A stretch of DNA of 64,000 nucleotides, taken from NCBI GenBank assembly GCA_946811695.1, contig OX328126.1, positions 87,342,651 through 87,406,650 on the forward strand, in the 5' to 3' direction. The translations under genes were made by a program, and so were the position numbers. The stretch's first letter is position 1. Each line of letters begins with the position of its first letter. Below are positions 23,934 through 35,700 of the stretch, piece by piece. Source of the DNA: Gonocerus acuteangulatus. Taxonomy: Eukaryota > Arthropoda > Insecta > Hemiptera > Coreidae. The notes below the pieces were generated by a model. The model saw nothing but the letters and a program-made list of their open reading frames with translations, was not told the DNA's origin and ran no database searches.

Positions 23934-24412
23934 AATCAGAAATACAAGTTAAGGCTTTTCTTTCTTGTCGGACCGAGATCCTGAAAGGTCGGGGCTTACA
24001 GCAAAGTATAGAATCAAAAATACAAGTTAAGGCTTTTCTTTCTTGTCGGACCGAGATCCTGAAAGGTCGGGGTTTACAGCAAAGTATAGAATCAAAAATA
24101 CAAGTTAAGGCTTTTCTTTCTTGTCGGACCGAGATCCTGAAAGGTCGGGGTTTACAGCAAAGTATAGAATCAAAAATACAAGTTAAGGCTTTTCTTTCTT
24201 GTCGGACCGAGATCCTGAAAGGTCGGGGTTTACAGCAAAGTATAGAATCAAAAATACAAGTTAAGGCTTTTCTTTCTTGTCGGACCGAGATCCTGAAAGG
24301 TCGGGGTTTACAGCAAAGTATAGAATTAAAAATACAAGTTAAGGCTTTTCTTTCTTGTCGGACCGAGATCCTGAAAGGTCGGGGTTTACAGCAAAGTATA
24401 GAATCAAAAATA
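23934..24412. repeat. 78-bp minisatellite (6 copies plus partial)
   Basis: Units start with GAATCA[A/G]AAATACAAGTTA at 23934, 24012, 24090, 24168, 24246 and 24324, with a truncated unit at 24402. Copies are almost identical. As 78 is a multiple of three, both strands are open through the array, but nothing suggests a real gene. Confidence 0.95.
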
Positions 24413-24835
24413 TGTAATGAAGTTTCATTTTGTAAGGCCGTAGGATTAAGGTATTTTTTAAGGTTAGAATAATTGATGGTGCCTGTTTGCTTCTTGTTTA
24501 CACTTTGTGTTAAAAAATGATGTACATTAATAACACGGCTATTCTGAAGATTGCCTCTTGGATTAAGGTACACCAATTTTATAAATCGCTCCTTCGGATT
24601 TTGTCTACAGGCAGCAAATCATCTTCTTTCTGGCAATATTTTACTTATAGACCAATATGATCGATGATATGGCACCTACATAGTTGTTTTAATAGCGTAG
24701 AGCGTGTAACGAAGCATTGAAGCCTCGTGTTTTCTTTTCAAATTATGTTGGAAATTGCGTTACCAAGACGCAGATCTTTTGTGTTTAACACAATTTAATT
24801 GCACATATATTATACATACAATTTAAATATATTTA

Positions 24836-24856
24836 TATATATATATATATATATAA
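24836..24856. repeat. Short (TA)n
   Basis: A short TA run in AT-rich DNA; the flanking region 24480-24980 shows no gene. Confidence 0.8.
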
Positions 24857-24989
24857 ATTTCAATAATGTTCTTGTGAATATATATTATCAATGAATAATT
24901 ATTTCAGTTTTGAATGTGACTAGGTCTAAAGTCGACGGATTCAGTCTGACTCGCAAGAACAACTCTAGCTTGATCATGCTATGGATCTG

Positions 24990-25640
24990 TAGTTATTACC
25001 TGATAAACACCTTACGACTTTAGCTAGCTCAAGCTACTGGTCTATAGTTCATTTTACGACTCTAGCTTGTCCAAGCAACTAGTCTGTAGTTTATCTTACG
25101 AATCTAGCTCAAGCTACTGGTCTATAGTTCATTTTACGACTCTAGCTTGTCCAAGCAACTAGTCTGTAGTTTATCTTACGAATCTAGCTCAAGCAACTGG
25201 TTTGTAGTTCATGTATCTAGCTTGTCCAAGCAACTAGCCTGTAGTTTATCTTACGAATCTAGCTCAAGCAACTGGTTTGTAGTTCATGTATCTAGCTTGT
25301 CCAAGCAACTAGTCTGCAGTTTATCTTACGAATCTAGCTCAAGCAACTGGTTTGTAGTTCATGTATCTAGCTTGTCCAAGCAACTAGTCTCCAGTTTATC
25401 TTACGAATCTAGCTCAAGCAACTGGTTTGTAGTTCATGTATCTAGCTTGTCCAAGCAACTAGTCTGTAGTTTATCTTACGAATCTAGCTCAAGCAACTAG
25501 TTTGTAGTTCATGCATCTAGCTTGTGCGCTGCAACTAGTCTGTAGTTTATCTTACGAATCTAGCTCAAGCAACTGGTTTATATTTCATGTGTCTAGCTTG
25601 TCCAAAATGTTGTTATGTAGTTATTAGCAGCTAAAGTATC
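24990..25640. repeat. 75-bp tandem repeat rich in CTAGCT
   Basis: Landmark TCTAGCTTGTCCAAGCAACT starts at 25141, 25216, 25291 and 25366 and again about every 75 bp to 25600. Less regular units flank it. Each unit is a pair of related half-units ('tctagct...caagcaact...gtagtt'). The frame is open because 75 is a multiple of three; no gene is implied. Confidence 0.9.
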
Positions 25641-26260
25641 TTACGTCCCCAGCTCGCCCAACCCATTGGCCTCTGGTTCATCTTACATCTCTAGCTAGAT
25701 GTCTATAGTTGATCTTACGAATCCAGCTAGTTTATGCTAGTAGTCTTGACGAATCTAGCTTGTCCAAGCTATTAATACGTAGTTATTACCAGCTAAAGCG
25801 TCTTACGACTCTAGCTCGTCCAACCTATTGGCCTGTAGTTGACCTTAAGACTCTAGCTTGCTCAAGCTAGAGGTCTGTAGTTGATATTACGAATCTAGCT
25901 AGCTCTACCTATTGACCTGTAGTTGACCTTAAGACTCTAGCTTGCTCACGCTAGAGGTCTGTACTTGATATTACGAATCTAGCTACCTCAACCTATTGGC
26001 CTGTAGTTGACATTAAGACTCTAGCTTGCTCAAGCTAGAGGTCTATAGTTGATATTACGAATCTAGCTACCTCAACCTATTGGCCTGTAGTTGACTTTAA
26101 GACTCCAGCTTGCTCAAGCTAGAGGTCTGTAGTTGATATTACGAACCTAGCTAGCTCAACCTATTGGCCTGTAGTTCATCCTAAGACTCTAGCTAGCTCT
26201 CGCTACAGGTCTTTAGTTCACCTTACATTTCTAGGTTGCTCAACCTATTGGTCTGTCGTT
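25641..26260. repeat. 84-bp tandem repeat, sister of the 75-bp array
   Basis: Landmark GACTCTAGCTTGCTCA starts at 25849, 25933, 26017 and 26101, giving an 84-bp period. Units share CTAGCT, 'gtagtt' and 'ttacgaat' words with the adjacent 75-bp repeat, so the arrays have a common origin with different unit lengths. Each unit contains the inverted pair CTAGCTTG-ctc-AAGCTAG. Confidence 0.9.
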
Positions 26261-26959
26261 ATTAGCTGATAAAGCATCTTTTGCTTCAAAAAACTATTAC
26301 ATAGTTTTAACAAGATCCTCAATCCATCCTCCTTGCTGCCTACTATGTTGCATTGATATCGCCCTGAACGAATATTCCTTGGCAAACAGACGCATATCGT
26401 CAGCAAGAAACAGCTGATCAAACACTGGCCTCCTTGACCAGCACCTGATGGAATATATGCTATAGAGATCTCGTTGCTTGTTCCTAGTCTCAAGTTGCTG
26501 TTATGCTATGCACATCTGATGAAGCATATCCTCATCCTTGCATCCGTTGCTTTACATGCAGCAATCGCAGCAGCACATCAACGTGAGTACAGTATTAGTC
26601 AGAGTTCATTCTCCACTTCTTCCATCTAAAAACTGTAGACCTGAGGTCTTAAATGCAGATTGCATTTTCATTATCATAAATTTGAAATTATTAAACTCAA
26701 AAGCCTTTGTTGATTGTGATTAGTCAATATCATTTCTGTTATAATAATCAAAAAATATAAATAATATTCTTTAAAAAAAGCATATTGATAGATAAATGTA
26801 TGAAAATGAATATTTAAAACGGGAAATATAATATTGAGAATGTTTTTCTAATAAACAACAATTTAAATGGCTGCTTTATAAAAAAAAAGCAATCCTTATC
26901 AAAATATTTTCATGAAATGTTCATGAAATTAGGGGTTTATATTTCTTACGAATAATTTT

Positions 26960-27976
26960 GTTAATCATGGACCATATTTTGCTCGGAGGGGTATTCCAGT
27001 TAATGGAGGTCACAAAATTTGCCCAGCATTTCTTCTTACTTTGCTTGATTATGTATTGAGATTTGGCTTTTTTACGTAAATAACCTTTTTTCTATCAGTT
27101 ACTGCCTGTTTACATTCATCCTTCCACCAGGGAACTGGGTGTTTTTTGTATGTGCTTGGTGTTTTGTTCTTAGATGCATCTGAAGCTTTTTTTATAACTG
27201 ATGAAAAATTTTCGAAATTTTTAATTTTTTTTATGGGGTCCAGAAAATAATTTTGAAATTTATTCCAATCAGCGGAATTTGATATTGTACTTTGGAGTTG
27301 TTCTAAAATTTATTGGTGCTACGGCCGGAGCTATTACGATAGGGAAGTGATCACTGCCGTGTGTATTTGGGCATAATTCCCATTTAAAGCGAGTAAATAA
27401 TGTTGAAGAGCAAGCAGATACATCAATATTGGTGTATGTTCCGGTACGAGGGCATAAATGTGTTGGTGAGTGCGTGTTGAGCGGGATGAGGTTAAAATTT
27501 TCGAAGAGTTTTTCTATAAGTTTGCCTCTTGTGTTCGTAAATTGTATTTCCCAAATTGTGCTTTCTGCATTCAGATCTCCTACCAAAAGAAAATGGAGTG
27601 GGAACTGCATAACAATATCCTGGAGCGCATGACTGTCAATAGGTTCTCTTGGTGGAAGATAAATGCAACAGACAGTAACTTTGAACGGCAAGTAAACAGT
27701 AACAGCAACTGCTTGGACTGTAGTTAATAGCCTGACAGGTTCACTGTAGATACAGTCCTTCAAATAGATACAGACACCACCACAAGCCTTACCTCCCAGC
27801 AAATAGTCCTTAGAATAGGATTTATATCCGTATATGGAGATTTGCTTACCTGGAGCGGTGTGTGCTTATTGTAAAGCAATTATGTTAAAAGTCTTTGAAT
27901 TGTCTTGCAGCAAGAACTTTAGATCAGCACCGTGCCTTTGGGTGCCATTAATATTCCACTTAAGTATTGACATAGC
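26960..27976 (-). pseudogene. Jockey/I-type LINE ORF2 fragment: AP-endonuclease domain
   Basis: Read leftwards from about 27976, the frame begins LKWNINGTQRHGADLKFLL. It then gives a clear exonuclease/endonuclease/phosphatase domain: CIYLPPREPID, LLVGDLNAESTIWE, RTGTYTNIDVS and HGSDHFPIVI, which carry the catalytic D/N, the Y-x-N-x-D region and the terminal SDH motif. The part from 27802 to 27269 is continuously open; a stop sits just 5' (near 27873) and another change near 27269. Further left the linker PWWKDECKQA is recognisable before the element ends near 26960. Reverse transcriptase is missing, so this is dead. Confidence 0.8.
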
Positions 27977-28061
27977 AATCTAGAAAAAGAGATATATTTA
28001 TGCCATTAAGTGTAAAGTCCAGAAGTGAAATGTAAGTATGTAAAGATGTAATCTAAATAAG

Positions 28062-28256
28062 TTATGTTTTCTTTTTTGCTTTGTTGGACTCTCTTTTTCC
28101 AAGCTTCTTAGTTGAAGAAGGTTTCTTCAGTCTCGTGTCTATATAACTACTACTCTGTGATTTTATTTTGTTTTCTGCAGGAACTAATCTTTTTCCCAGT
28201 GTTTTGAAGGTCAAACTTATTTTATCCAGAGAGGTTTCTGTTTTCACATGTTCCAT
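28062..28256 (-). pseudogene. Possible C-terminal end of LINE ORF1
   Basis: A Lys-rich 64-codon frame lies directly 5' of the endonuclease fragment on the same strand, where ORF1 of a Jockey/I LINE would end. The basic C-terminus (KKPSSTKKLGKRE) fits, but there is no zinc knuckle in view. Assignment is by position only. Confidence 0.35.
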
Positions 28257-28729
28257 GGGTCCTGATTGTGTTTTAGATTTTCCTTTTTGGTAATTACGTT
28301 TTTATAACGTATGGAAATATAAAATTATTTAGAAATGTGGATATTTGTAACAATTGGAAATAAAATATCAATCAAGAATAATATCGATATATTGAATTTG
28401 AGCAAATAATTTTAAATTATATATTATAATACATTTATTTATTTTATAAGTTGACGCGGCTAAGCGATTCAACTTTTAAAAAGTATTGATGCAACAAGAA
28501 AAATATCAAATTGGTTTTGTCAAATTGCCTGACGTATTAGTACAGTTTTTGCACTTGAGTTACAATGTGTTGTATGTCGTAAGGTTTAATTATTTGACAG
28601 TGTCGAAAGTCGGTAGTCAGTTGGTCGTAAATGTAAGTATAATTTTTATTTTAATGGTATTTATAATATTTTTTTTATTTTAACATTAACTTTTGGTAAT
28701 TACAATGAAATAGTCGCACATTGATAGAG

Positions 28730-28825
28730 AAACATTACACATTCATAAATATTATTCATTGATCAAATCACCTTGCTGTTGTGGAGCTCCGTGAATAAAT
28801 AAATAAACATTACACATTCATAAAT
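28730..28825 (+). mobile_element. Very short LINE 3'-tail insertion with 21-bp target duplication
   Basis: AAACATTACACATTCATAAA(T) occurs at 28730-28750 and again, identical over 21 bp, at 28805-28825. The 54 bp between them end in CACCTTGCTGTTGTGGAGCT, 'ccgtg' and an AATAAATAAATAA tail. This resembles the LINE 3' end near 57590-57625 (CACCTTCGTTGCG, AAGCTCTT, AAATAAATAAA). It is a severely 5'-truncated target-primed insertion. Confidence 0.85.
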
Positions 28826-29160
28826 TATTATTAGCATTTAATATTGCATTGGTAAATATTAAACAATATAAAATGAAATGAATAGAAGCTAAGATCAAAT
28901 TCAGCGAAGGATATAAAGGTATATTTGTGTGAAAGGTTTTCATGTAGAAAATGTGTGCACAGCTGCACAAGAATCTCATGTAAATATTTTACATACATAC
29001 ATCTACTGATATCAACAGTCTTATGTACACAATAATACGCTGTTAACACCCTTCTACATAGATCCACCATAGGTCACTCAAATCAAAATAATTCAGATTT
29101 TAGAAATTCTATATGTATTTTTTTTTTTTCTAATTCCATTACTTATTACTTGAGAATCCA

Positions 29161-29361
29161 CTGTACTACTTGTTATATTTTTATTTACGGCGCATCGACG
29201 TCTAGGCCATTAGCGCCGACATCCAGGGTGCAGCGGGGAATTTTCCCAACGAGACGTGAGATGAGAAAATTCTTGCCACCGGTGGGAATCGAACCCACCA
29301 TCTCCCGCTTATGAATGTAAAGCTTTAGCCACTAGACCACGGGGAGACCCCTGTACTACTT
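29161..29361 (-). mobile_element. tRNA-derived SINE (family C) with target duplication
   Basis: On minus the element starts at 29350 with TCTCCCCGTGGTCTAGTGGC (A box) and continues to a perfect B box GGTGGGTTCGATTCCCACC. After a body segment it ends with a hairpin GGCGC-TAATGGCCTAGACGTCGAT-GCGCC (29189-29217) and an AT-rich tail. CTGTACTACTT flanks it at 29161-29171 and 29351-29361 as an 11-bp target duplication. The head cannot fold as a full tRNA acceptor stem, so it is a SINE. Confidence 0.9.
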
Positions 29362-29764
29362 TTCGTTCTTAATTAAGGTTAACTTTAGAATGAGCGTAAG
29401 TCAAAGAGGCTGAGTGAGTAATCTCCACTTAGATGTAACTAGGTACTGCCACTTTTCTGTGCATTTTGGCACCGCCACGCCACATCAATGTGGATTGGAC
29501 CATTGGATTAAAAAGAGGTGGCAAAAACCTCCGCCACGCCCAAACCACTCCGGTCCCACGGCCATTTGTGTGGGAATTGGGCCAATGACTGGTTTTTCTT
29601 CAACATTTGTGTAAATGTTTACATTTTGACAAAATACCCGACGAAAATATTAACTCTATCAATTAAGCACGACTGTCCTTACTTACTTATTAAATCATGT
29701 ATCATGAATTTTATATCGAATTAGTTTTTAACTAAATAGAACTAATTTAATTGTTTTCTTTTAG

Positions 29765-32700
29765 GAAATGTCATCCACCATGATGATGATGGACCCATTC
29801 AGGAAAGAAGTGGAAGCTTTGATGGAATTTATCACGGAAAAGAATTCATAGACTACAACGATAAATTTCTGAGAATATCACCAAGATCCTATTTCGATAA
29901 GATTAAAAGCCATGAAATAAGTCATGAGTTTCCATTTAATGAAGAACCTTCAAAACATTCTTTCAAATCATTCAAATTTTCCACACAAACGCCAACTCAA
30001 AAAGGTGTTTCTTCGAGATTTTGGGAATCGGAAAAAAACTTAGAAGATGGGTCATATTACAGAAAAACCTTTCATGATCTTCACGAACCATCTGTACTTT
30101 CCAAGAATGATGCTCTGTTGAGAATACCAAATACTGTTTGGAGGGATACGCACTATGCGGAAACCACTACACCAAGATTTGTACGTTCACTTGGCTATGA
30201 AGGTGTTCCTCAAGATCCATCAGAACTCCATGATTTCACGCAGATATCAAGCACAAGAAATAACATTGTAGGCAACAGTCATGTGCATTATACAGCACCC
30301 GTGGTGTTCGGGGATCGAAACACAGAATCTGGAATATCTTGGGATAACAGGTTAGCTCAAGCAAAGCCAGACATAAATGTGAGATTTCAAGACAAAAGTC
30401 ATTACGCACCGTACGTTACTTCTCTGCAGTCACCGGTTCCAATAAATGAAGTCATTACCCTTCAATCTTCACCACATGTCGGGAAGACCCTGACTCATTC
30501 GTTCCAGCACAATCCCCTGTTGGGAAAAGCCGAGTTGTCAGCTGGATTTTATCATTTAAGTCCTTCGGGAATATCAACTAACCACCGACTTCCAACATCA
30601 CTGCCGATTAGTTCGACAAAAATAGTAACAGATTCCACCTTCAATCCAATAAACCATATTCAGAAATCTAATGATCTGACTCTTACTGAAGATCACGTCC
30701 CGCTAGACTCAAGAATGTATTTTTTACCATCACAGACCAGTCCTGTTTTTGAAACTTCTCCAACGCTAAAAACCATTGAACACAATGAAGTGTCAATCCT
30801 TCCTCAAGAACTCTCAACAATAACGGCTAATCCACCAAAAACAAACTCCATTCTTAAATCTCCTGATGAAAGTTTCCATTCTTGGAAGCATGGTTCAATA
30901 CTTCCCAAGAAAAGTCCAGGGATTATTACTGATGATATCTCAGGAGCTTCACCAATAACCAATGTCGGAAGTAGCTCAGATCTACCGAGTTTACCAATAT
31001 CTCTTCCAGAAAATCCTGTATCACCGTTCTGGAATAGTGTGCCTTTGTCCGTCGTGCCTAAACCTGGAGTAGAAACAGGACAATTTCCTCTAAAATATGT
31101 CAATAATCTAGAAGGCTCGACTTTCAATTCACCTAGTCGATCATTAAAAATACCTCAAAATTCTTTAAACGTTCTTGAAGTAAAATCAATTCCTTCTATT
31201 TTGCACCATCAAAATATTCACGAAGAAAATCCTGCAAAACAAAGTTCCATCATAAAGATTCCATTAAAGCAAAAAATTGAAATGTATAGTGATCTTCCGT
31301 CATCACTGCCGTCCAGCTCACCTCAGCCACTAAAGTCTCCCGGCAGTTCTCATCACCAACCATCTTCTTGGCAACATGCAAAAGTTGATATTGGCAATCG
31401 GCCTGTACTATCTTCGATGGATGCACCAACACGATCTGCCAATATTCCTTCGGAGTCAAGTTCTTTGGGTACTGTTAGTACGTATAACCGAAATCCATTT
31501 TCTTGGAATAATTCGCAACAGGGCACTGCTAATAGCCATCCTAAAATAACGACCTTTCTGAAGGAATCAGAAGTAAGTGTTCATGATAGCTCTACACCTT
31601 CTAGTAAAAGTTCACCGGTAAAATTTGACCAAAGTTCTCCTCGACTTACCTCTTCTTCGATGGATTCTATACCCATGTCTGCTAACAGTCCTCCACAATT
31701 AACTTATTCTTGGAAGCCGCCACCAACTAGTTCTGTTAATAGGCTTGAAGGATATCCCTTTTCTTGGAATGATGTACCACTAAGTTCTGATTTAAGGTTG
31801 CCTCAATTTACGTTTTCTCGAAAGGATTCCCCAGTACATTTTAGCAATGGCCCTCCTGGATTAACATCTTATTGGAAAGGTTCACCAGTAAATATTGGTA
31901 AAAGTCCAGCTCAAGTTACAACTTTATGGAAGGATTCACCAGTCAACTTTGGCGAAAGTCGGAAAGTTCGGAATGACAAACCGTTTAGTTTTTCTAATAA
32001 CGCTCCTCAATTTCTGTCAACTTGGAAACATTCATCAGGGAACGTTGGTGATCATCCTCCACAATTTACTTCTTCTTGGGCTGATTCGGCACAAAGTAGT
32101 CCAAGAAGATCATCTGAACTTCCTCCTTTTTGGGACGAATCCCAAATTAGTTCTGCATTAATGCCTTGGAGGGATTCACCAAGTCCTGCTCAAAACCATA
32201 ATGTCTTTCCATCTTCCTGGGATAAATCTCCAAGTAGTTCTGCTAAGAACCCTTCTGATTTGCCATCTTCAATGATTGATTCGCAAATTGATTCTGTCAA
32301 TACTGCTGGTCAAAAATCACCGTTAAATAAGGGCAATAATCTGGCACTGTTTCCAACAAAGCATTCACCACTTGGTTCTAGCCAGAAATTTATCGAGTTC
32401 CAAAATCCTCTCAAATTTTCTGAGGTCATGCCTCGGGAATCTACCTATGATTTTAATTATTTGCCGTTTTCTTCGAAGAATCTTCCACTAAGTGCTACCA
32501 ACGATCACGATGAACTTCCATCTTCTTGGAAGCATTCACGGAATAATCCTCCCAATAATCAAGAAGTGTTTACATCTTCTTGGAATAGTCTGCCATCAAA
32601 TCCTATCGATAGTCCTGACGGCATTTCATCTTCTTGGAACAGAGACATAATTGGCACTGTAACTCCATCAGAAGAATGGAAGACGTCCCCATTGTCCTCC

Positions 32701-35700
32701 GAGTTACATTCTGCTTTTAGGCCAGAAATAAGTTCAAACAATCCTTCTGAGGAATCTTTCTTTAAAGCTAATCCCGAGAAATCTTCTGATCCAATCCCAT
32801 CAAAGAAATCTTTGCCTATTGGAGGTGAGAAGACTATTTCCAAGTTAGGATCTACAGGCACTTTGCTCTTACCTACTACAGAAGAGGTTTTACCATCTCT
32901 TCTCCCTGGACGTGCTACAATTCCAACACCTCAGCAAAGTACAATATCAGGTTATGACAGGCACAACCCTACGATAACCACTCCAGGTAAAAGTAAACTT
33001 GGGCCTGAAATAAACAAGATATCAACAACTTATCACGATATTGCTTCCACCGCGTCAAATGCTCCAAGTTCAACTGTTTTTGGCAGATTTTTTCAACCCC
33101 AGAATAAAGAAGAGCTGCTTCCACAAAGCCACGGACTATCTCAAAATAAAGTAATGAATCAACGAGACATTCCTTGGACTCCAACTCACCAGGAGGCGTT
33201 TTCCCCTCTCAACCAATATTTAGTTGCAGAACCAGATACTTCGAAGGATACAATTCCATCCCTCTTCACGAGTTCTCAAAAATTATCTAAAGAATCTCCT
33301 TCTCGGATCTTTCAGAGTCCGAAAAAACATCCTGTAAATTGGAATAGAAATCAACCAAACCATCCTGCAGTCAATAAATTTTCCGATTCAAATTCAGCAT
33401 CCACAAAACCCACTGAATCACAATTTCCAGTTTCTTGGAGAATATCTACTTCAAATAACCCCGCAGGCATGTCCGTTAATTCTCCAATATCTTACACAAA
33501 TGGCTTCCTACCAAATTATCCCTCTGAGATATCAACAAACCCTAAAAATACAGAGCAAGCTTGGGTTTCTTCAGAGTACCCCCTACCTCGGGAAGAATCG
33601 CTAAGAATAAATCCAACGGATACATCGGCGTTCGCCAATACTAAAACACCTCAGGTTTTTTCGGATCCTTGGAAGAAATCAACAACAAGCAATCCGGCTG
33701 TGAAATTCTCTATTTCTAGTGTACTGGCTCCGACCCCTTCTGATAGTTCAGACTTTTCACCAGCAAATTCACGGGAAACGTCGAAAAATAATCCACTAGT
33801 AACATCAGACACTAGAACACCTATAACATCATTCCACCCTGAGCTTCCTTCAGACTTGTCTCCGACTTGGAAGAATTCCAGAACTTACAATCCATCAGTA
33901 ACTTCGACTTCTGGACAAATCCGACCTTCAGGACCGCATGGAAGATCTTCAGGTAATCCATCATACTGGAAGGAATCGCCTAGAGATAAGCCTTCAGTAA
34001 CAGAAAATTTTGAACATATTCAAATTCCATCTGACAGTTGGGTTCCCGTGGATTTACAACATGCTGGGAAAATATTGCCAACATCAAATCCATCAGTAAC
34101 ATTGACCTCTCGGAATAATCTATTGCCAGCAGTAAACAGTGTTTCTCCTGACGTCACAATTCCATGGAAGGACCCACCAATAAATAACCAGCAAGTGCAG
34201 CCTTCATCAACAAGTACCCAAGGAACTACGCCTAGTACTTCACCTCAAACCATCTTTGAGGTAGCATCAGGCCCTCCTTTAAATAGGAATGAATCGCCAA
34301 GGAACAATCCATCATTGACATTGAAATCTGGACAACCTCTATCTCAATCAACTCATGGTGCACCTTCGGAAGGTCCTAATACTTGGAAAGTTTCGAAACC
34401 AACTAAAGCACAAGTGTTATCATCTAAATGGTATAAGTCGCCACAAACTACTTCATCGGATATCCCTGGCACCAACAAAGCACCCTTCGGATACAGTCCA
34501 TCAATATCATCTACTCTACCTCAAACTGCCGGAGTTTTTTCAAAAGGGCCTTATACTTCGACGGGATCGTCAATTACTCATCCCGAAATAATATCTACTT
34601 CATGGGGTTCCTCAAATGAATTTCCTCATTCATCAGAATATATTACAAATTGGGAGGAATCGCCAAGAGATGATGCATCACCTTTTCGAAATCATTTATC
34701 ATCAACTGATTCAGGAGTCTCGCCAGATATTTCTATTCTTTCGAGCAATTCGCCAATAAATACTCCATCATTAACACAATTTGATCGGAATACTAAGCCG
34801 TTAGCCTCTAGTTTTGATTCAGATAATCCTCTTCCTTTGCATAAATTGCCTGGAAATAATCCATCAGTAACATCGTTTTCCCGAACTATCCAACATCCAA
34901 CAGCCAATAGGGTTTCTTCGGAGCATACGTCACCACAGGAGGAATTACCAGGAACTAATCCATCACGAACATCGAGTCGTAAAACTACTAAATCTCATTC
35001 CCCCAATGGCGCAACATTTGATGTTCCCCTTTCTTGGAAAGAATCGCCTAGAAACAACCCAGAAATTTCGTCTCGAATTACTGTACCTTCAACATCCACC
35101 TCGGGTGGTCCAAATCCCTGGAAGGATTCGCCAAATAGCAACCCACAAGTAACCACGTATTCTGAAGTTGGTGTACCTTCAACATCCACTTCGGTGTCTT
35201 CTCGTGTACCTTCAACAGCTAGTACAGGATCCTCGGGTGTTCCTCATTCCTGGAAGGATTCATCAAATAGGAAACCATCAGTAACCTCGCATTCTGGGAT
35301 TTCTGTACCTTCAACAGCTAGTACCGGGTCCTCGGGTGTTCCTCAATCCTCGAAGGATTTGCCTAATGGAAGCCCATCAGTAACCTCGTATTCTGGAGCT
35401 ACTGTACATTCCACATCCTCTTCAGTGCCTCCTGCTGTTCCACTCTCTTGGAAGGATTCGCGAAATATCAACCCTTCAATAACCTCGTTTAATGGTGTTA
35501 CGAGCCCTTCAACACACCTTTCAGTGTCTTCTGGGATTCCGCACGCCTGGAAGGATTCACCAAATAGCAACCCATCAGTAACCTCGTATTATGGAGTTGC
35601 TTTACCTTTAACGTCCACTACGGTGTCTTCTTACAGACCCATATTATCGAAAAATTCACCAGATAGCAACCCATCAATAACCTCGTATTCTGCAGTGGAT

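Noticed and set aside
23720..24576. Roughly 250-codon frames on both strands across the 78-bp minisatellite
   Set aside because: Openness follows from the repeat period; no start context, splice sites or family resemblance.
28486..28632. Candidate upstream exon for the giant repeat gene with a GTAAGT donor at 28633
   Set aside because: Its frame does not match: joining to 29765 in the phase needed creates a TGA at the junction.
29270..29350. Possible functional tRNA gene on the minus strand with perfect A and B boxes
   Set aside because: The acceptor and anticodon stems do not pair, and the sequence continues into a SINE body with a hairpin tail and target duplications.
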